Assembly (NCBI GenBank): GCA_002412885.1
Contig: DHVX01000038.1
Span: 1-64,000, forward strand
Direction: 5' to 3'
Origin: Bacteroidales bacterium UBA5197
GTDB taxonomy: Bacteria > Bacteroidota > Bacteroidia > Bacteroidales > Lentimicrobiaceae
DNA length: 64,000 nt
The translations under genes and the position numbers were made by a program. Of this stretch, positions 60,948 through 64,000 are shown in pieces. Positions within the stretch are counted from its first letter, which is position 1. Each line of letters opens with the position of its first letter. The notes under the pieces were generated by a model. The model had not been told where the DNA came from. It worked only from the letters and a program-made list of their open reading frames with translations, and did not search any database.

Positions 60948-61391
60948 ATGAAGAAATTTAAATTCACCATAAACGGCAATATCTACGAGGTAGATATCCA
61001 GAGTATTGAAGACAATATGGCCGAAGTAGAAGTTAACGGAACCACTTTTAAAGTAGAGGTGGATAAGACGATGCAAACCAGCAAAACCCCTAAACTGGTC
61101 AGGTCTGTGAGCGTTCCTTCTACCGATTCGGCACCAAGCATTGCTAAAACATCAAGTCCGTCAGGTCACAAAGGCACAGGTAGTATCAAGTCACCACTGC
61201 CAGGAACTATACTTGATATTCATGTAAGAGAAGGTGATGTAGTGAAGGTAGGTCAGAAACTGATCACCCTGGAGGCGATGAAAATGGAAAATAATATCAC
61301 CGCCGATAAAGAAGGCAAAGTTGCATCGTTGAAAGTGCACCGTGGCGATTCAGTTATGGAAGGTGATGTACTTATTGTGATAGGAGATTAA
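60948..61391 (+). CDS. biotin carboxyl carrier subunit of the decarboxylase
   Basis: A 147-residue biotinyl protein. A first part (KFKFTINGNIYEVDIQSIED; about 1-45) is followed by a Ser/Thr/Pro linker (about 50-75) and the biotinyl domain with EAMKMENNI, where the lysine is biotinylated, near residue 113. It carries CO2 from the carboxyltransferase to OadB. The oadB gene starts 3 bp after the stop. Confidence 0.93.
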   Translation: MKKFKFTINGNIYEVDIQSIEDNMAEVEVNGTTFKVEVDKTMQTSKTPKLVRSVSVPSTDSAPSIAKTSSPSGHKGTGSIKSPLPGTILDIHVREGDVVKVGQKLITLEAMKMENNITADKEGKVASLKVHRGDSVMEGDVLIVIGD

Positions 61392-61394
61392 TGT

Positions 61395-62558
61395 ATGGAA
61401 CAATCGGGTAGTTTTCTGAGTTTCGTAGTTGAACATCTCAATGAGTTTTTCACCTATACAGCCTTTGCCAACATTACGGCAGGGCACATTATAATGATTT
61501 GTATCGGCTTGCTGTTTATTTACCTTGCCATCACCAAAGAGTATGAGCCTCTGCTGTTGATTCCTATCGGATTTGGTATTCTGGTGGGAAATGTTGCTTT
61601 TATGCCAGGCCTTCAAATTGGTATTTATGAGACAGGCAGCGTTCTGAATTACCTCTATTTCGGGGTACTTCAAGGTATTTATCCGCCACTGATTTTCCTT
61701 GGAATTGGAGCTATGACCGATTTTTCGGCACTTATCTCCAATCCAAAACTTATGCTGATTGGTGCTGCTGCTCAGTTCGGAATTTTTGGTGCGTATGCAG
61801 TTGCGCTTCTGTTGGGATTTTCACCTTCCGAAGCCGGTGCAATCGCCATCATCGGAGGTGCCGATGGTCCAACCGCTATTTTCCTCTCTTCGAAACTTGC
61901 CCCGGATCTTATGGGTGCAATTGCTATTTCTGCTTACTCTTACATGGCACTGGTGCCGGTGATTCAACCACCTATTATGCGTCTGCTTACCAATAGCCGC
62001 GAAAGAGTTATCCGCATGAAACCGCCTCGCAGTGTTTCAAAAACCGAGAAAGTACTTTTCCCGATTATCGGTATGCTGCTCACCACTTTTATCGTTCCCT
62101 CAGGACTTCCATTGCTTGGGATGCTTTTCTTTGGTAACCTTCTGAAAGAGAGTGGTGTAACCAAACGTTTGGCCGATACTGCAAAAGGTCCACTGATCGA
62201 TATAGTTACTATTCTGATCGGTTTAACCGTTGGCGCATCTACTCAGGCTACAACCTTCCTTACTGCAAAATCAGTTGGAATATTTGCTTTAGGTGCTGCC
62301 TCGTTTGTAATTGCAACCACTACCGGAGTGTTGTTTGTTAAATTCTTCAATATTTTCCTGAAAGAAGGAAATAAGATCAATCCGCTGATCGGAAACTCAG
62401 GTGTTTCTGCCGTTCCTGATAGTGCGCGCGTTTCGCAGGTAGTTGGACTGGAATACGACAAAACAAACCATTTGCTTATGCATGCCATGGGACCCAACGT
62501 ATCGGGTGTTATCGGAAGTGCAGTTGCCGCCGGTATTTTGCTGGGATTTCTTTCATAG
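61395..62558 (+). CDS. oadB: sodium-translocating decarboxylase beta subunit
   Basis: A 387-residue integral membrane protein, 9 or more helices, of the OadB/MmdB/GcdB family. It decarboxylates carboxybiotin and moves Na+ outward. Conserved segments are FLGIGAMTDFSALISNPKLM (Asp of the first Na+ site), AIAIIGGADGPTAIFLSSKL (GGADGP signature) and YMALVPVIQPPIMRLLT, and the end carries HAMGPNVSGVIGSAVAAG. It is the last gene of the operon; a strong terminator starts 36 bp later. Confidence 0.96.
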   Translation: MEQSGSFLSFVVEHLNEFFTYTAFANITAGHIIMICIGLLFIYLAITKEYEPLLLIPIGFGILVGNVAFMPGLQIGIYETGSVLNYLYFGVLQGIYPPLIFLGIGAMTDFSALISNPKLMLIGAAAQFGIFGAYAVALLLGFSPSEAGAIAIIGGADGPTAIFLSSKLAPDLMGAIAISAYSYMALVPVIQPPIMRLLTNSRERVIRMKPPRSVSKTEKVLFPIIGMLLTTFIVPSGLPLLGMLFFGNLLKESGVTKRLADTAKGPLIDIVTILIGLTVGASTQATTFLTAKSVGIFALGAASFVIATTTGVLFVKFFNIFLKEGNKINPLIGNSGVSAVPDSARVSQVVGLEYDKTNHLLMHAMGPNVSGVIGSAVAAGILLGFLS

Positions 62559-62593
62559 GCTTTTGTCACGAACAAAGTTTTCATACTTTTGAG

Positions 62594-62630
62594 GCCGGAA
62601 CATATTAATTAGTTCCGGCTTTCATTTTTC
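62594..62630 (+). terminator. intrinsic terminator after oadB
   Basis: A perfect 8-bp G/C-rich stem, GCCGGAAC at 62594-62601 and GTTCCGGC at 62612-62619, followed by TTTCATTTTT. It ends the methylmalonyl-CoA operon. Confidence 0.85.
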
Positions 62631-62725
62631 ACATTTTTTGATCTGATCCTGCCCCATTACCCTTTTTATTGTGTTGGTTGCTGACCTTTTTTTAAAGTGA
62701 AAACTGTTTATTCATCATTCAATCA

Positions 62726-63343
62726 TTGCTCATGCTGATCATAGGAATTGCTGGCGGCTCCGGTTGCGGAAAATCAACCGTTGTAAAACAAATCATCAAA
62801 AAACTGCCGAAGGACTCGGTTTCCATTCTCCCGCAGGATTCTTATTACAAGGACAACGGGCATCTGAGCCCGGAAGACAGGGCAAAGATTAATTTTGACC
62901 ACCCGTCTTCCATTGAGTTTAATCTGCTTATCAAGCATCTGGACCTGCTTAAGGAGGGCGAAACCATTGGCATGCCAATATACAGTTATCTGACCTGCGC
63001 CCGGGCAAAAGAAACCATTCCGGTTCAGCCCAGAGAGGTAATTATTGTTGAAGGCATTCTGATTATGTCTAATCCACGACTACGCGAAAGAATGGACATA
63101 AAGGTTTTTGTGGATGCCGATGCCGATGACAGACTGATGCGCATTATCCGCCGCGATATTGAAGAACGCGGAAGATCTTTTACTCAGGTTCTCGATCATT
63201 ACGATAAGTACGTAAAACCAATGCACCTGCAATTTATTGAACCCACCAAACGCTACGCCGATATTATTGTTCCTCAGGGCGGCGCCAATCATGTGGCTAT
63301 TGATATATTAACTTCCCGCATAAAAATGAGCCTGAAAGGTTAA
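62726..63343 (+). CDS. udk: uridine kinase
   Basis: A 205-residue P-loop kinase that phosphorylates uridine and cytidine to UMP and CMP. The P-loop is IGIAGGSGCGKSTVVKQI at the N-terminus; SILPQDSYYKD, NFDHPSSIEF and EVIIVEGILIMS follow, then RIIRRDIEERGRSFTQVL. All are diagnostic and the length is normal. It stands in its own unit after the terminator. The start is the second ATG of the frame in effect, MLIIGIAGG; an ATG two codons before (62726) gives MLMLIIGIAGG and is kept here. Confidence 0.94.
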   Translation: MLMLIIGIAGGSGCGKSTVVKQIIKKLPKDSVSILPQDSYYKDNGHLSPEDRAKINFDHPSSIEFNLLIKHLDLLKEGETIGMPIYSYLTCARAKETIPVQPREVIIVEGILIMSNPRLRERMDIKVFVDADADDRLMRIIRRDIEERGRSFTQVLDHYDKYVKPMHLQFIEPTKRYADIIVPQGGANHVAIDILTSRIKMSLKG

Positions 63344-63509
63344 TACCTTAAGGATCAGTCATTTTGTCTTACTTTCTGCTGTCAATTTTTCTAAAAAAGT
63401 GTCGATTTGTCACTTTTCTGGCATTATTCTCTGTGGTTTCCCTCCCGGCATAAAATTTGAACACATCTATGCAAAACGGATGTTTAACTTAATAATGGAG
63501 GATAAAACC

Positions 63510-63944
63510 ATGTTACCGATCTTAAAAAAAGACAGAACCTTTTTCCCGAGCATCGTGGATGAGTTCTTTGGAAGGGATTTTCTTCCCAATCTGTTCGAAT
63601 TTCAGACGGGAATCAATATGCCTTCAGTAAACATTGTAGAAGGCAAGGACGATTTCCGCATCGAAGTTGCAGCACCAGGATTGCAAAAGGACGATTTCAA
63701 AATCAACCTCGACAACAATGTGCTGACCATTTCATCGGAGATGGAAGAAAAGAATGAAGAAAAAGAAGAGCGTTATATGCGCCGTGAGTTCAGCTATACT
63801 TCCTTCCGCCGTTCATTCAGTTTGCCACAAACGGTTGAAGCCGATAAAATTTCGGCCAATCACAACAATGGCGTGCTCAGCATTTCAATCCCCAAGAAGG
63901 ATGAAGCCAAAGTAAAACCCGCCAAACAGATTGAAATTCATTAA
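63510..63944 (+). CDS. Hsp20 small heat-shock protein
   Basis: A 144-residue alpha-crystallin type chaperone. It starts MLPILKKDRTFFPSIVDEFF; the crystallin domain is about 40-130 (FRIEVAAPGLQKDDFKINLD, then YTSFRRSFSLPQTVEADKIS) and the tail has NNGVLSISIPKKDE before KQIEIH, where an IxI-like anchor is visible. A GGAGG at 63497-63501, 8 bp before the ATG at 63510, decides this start over the upstream frame. It holds unfolded proteins and is ATP-independent. No heat-shock promoter was recognised. Confidence 0.94.
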   Translation: MLPILKKDRTFFPSIVDEFFGRDFLPNLFEFQTGINMPSVNIVEGKDDFRIEVAAPGLQKDDFKINLDNNVLTISSEMEEKNEEKEERYMRREFSYTSFRRSFSLPQTVEADKISANHNNGVLSISIPKKDEAKVKPAKQIEIH

Positions 63945-64000
63945 TTTTCCTGATTTCATAGTTGGTGAAACTGTTGAACGTTCACCACTCTTGAGTACCC

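Overview
The window looks like a chromosomal segment of a fermentative member of the Bacteroidota, probably Bacteroidales-like. Reasons: several promoters of the TAnnTTTG type, secreted proteins ending in type IX secretion (T9SS) sorting domains, Rhs proteins of the Bacteroidota (DUF6443) kind, a sodium-pumping methylmalonyl-CoA decarboxylase operon, and a tRNA without an encoded CCA end. No species is claimed.

Left flank (1-10.9 kb) is core-like chromosome: an AraC regulator; a YceI/pirin/DODA-dioxygenase run; a tRNA-dihydrouridine synthase on the minus strand; a secreted M14 carboxypeptidase; a MITE-like nested inverted repeat; two GNAT acetyltransferases; a PagL-like lipid A deacylase; an OsmC protein with a small membrane protein; and a CAU tRNA.

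From 10,999 to 55,172 lies an integrated element of about 44 kb. Its borders are visible: a 24-bp piece of the tRNA 3' end is repeated at the far side, a tyrosine integrase sits just inside the left border, an excisionase-like HTH protein and an XRE regulator sit just inside the right border, and matching arm-type repeats flank both ends. No conjugation or virion genes were recognised. The cargo comes in blocks. (a) 13.4-28.9 kb is an Rhs-type polymorphic toxin locus: an SpvB/YD-like secreted protein, a T9SS-tailed protein, one complete Rhs protein with a toxin tip and immunity candidate, then three more displaced tip plus immunity cassettes and a dead cassette. Each cassette restarts at the same point of the Rhs core. 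(b) 29.2-31.7 kb holds a deoxyribosyltransferase/TIR-like protein, a 51-aa protein and an FRG-domain protein. (c) 32.1-36.0 kb is a type II CBASS-like operon: CD-NTase, E2-E1 Cap2, JAB Cap3, and a fourth nuclease-like DUF6602-type protein in the effector position. (d) 37.0-49.1 kb is a type I restriction-modification locus with two different HsdM subunits, cargo between M and M and between S and R, and a Septu-like ATPase/HNH pair. (e) 49.3-52.5 kb has two PD-(D/E)XK-like or Mrr-like nucleases and one protein of unknown function. (f) 52.5-55.1 kb carries element maintenance genes.

The right flank (55.2-64.0 kb) begins with the displaced tRNA terminator, then a palindrome-controlled HTH protein, an AbiEii-like nucleotidyltransferase with an in-frame stop, and a 48-bp stub of a second hsdR. 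After these come a HAD phosphatase and the operon mce, mmdA-type carboxyltransferase, OadG with a lamin-tail domain, biotin carrier and OadB, which together would epimerise and decarboxylate methylmalonyl-CoA while pumping Na+. Uridine kinase and an Hsp20 chaperone close the window.
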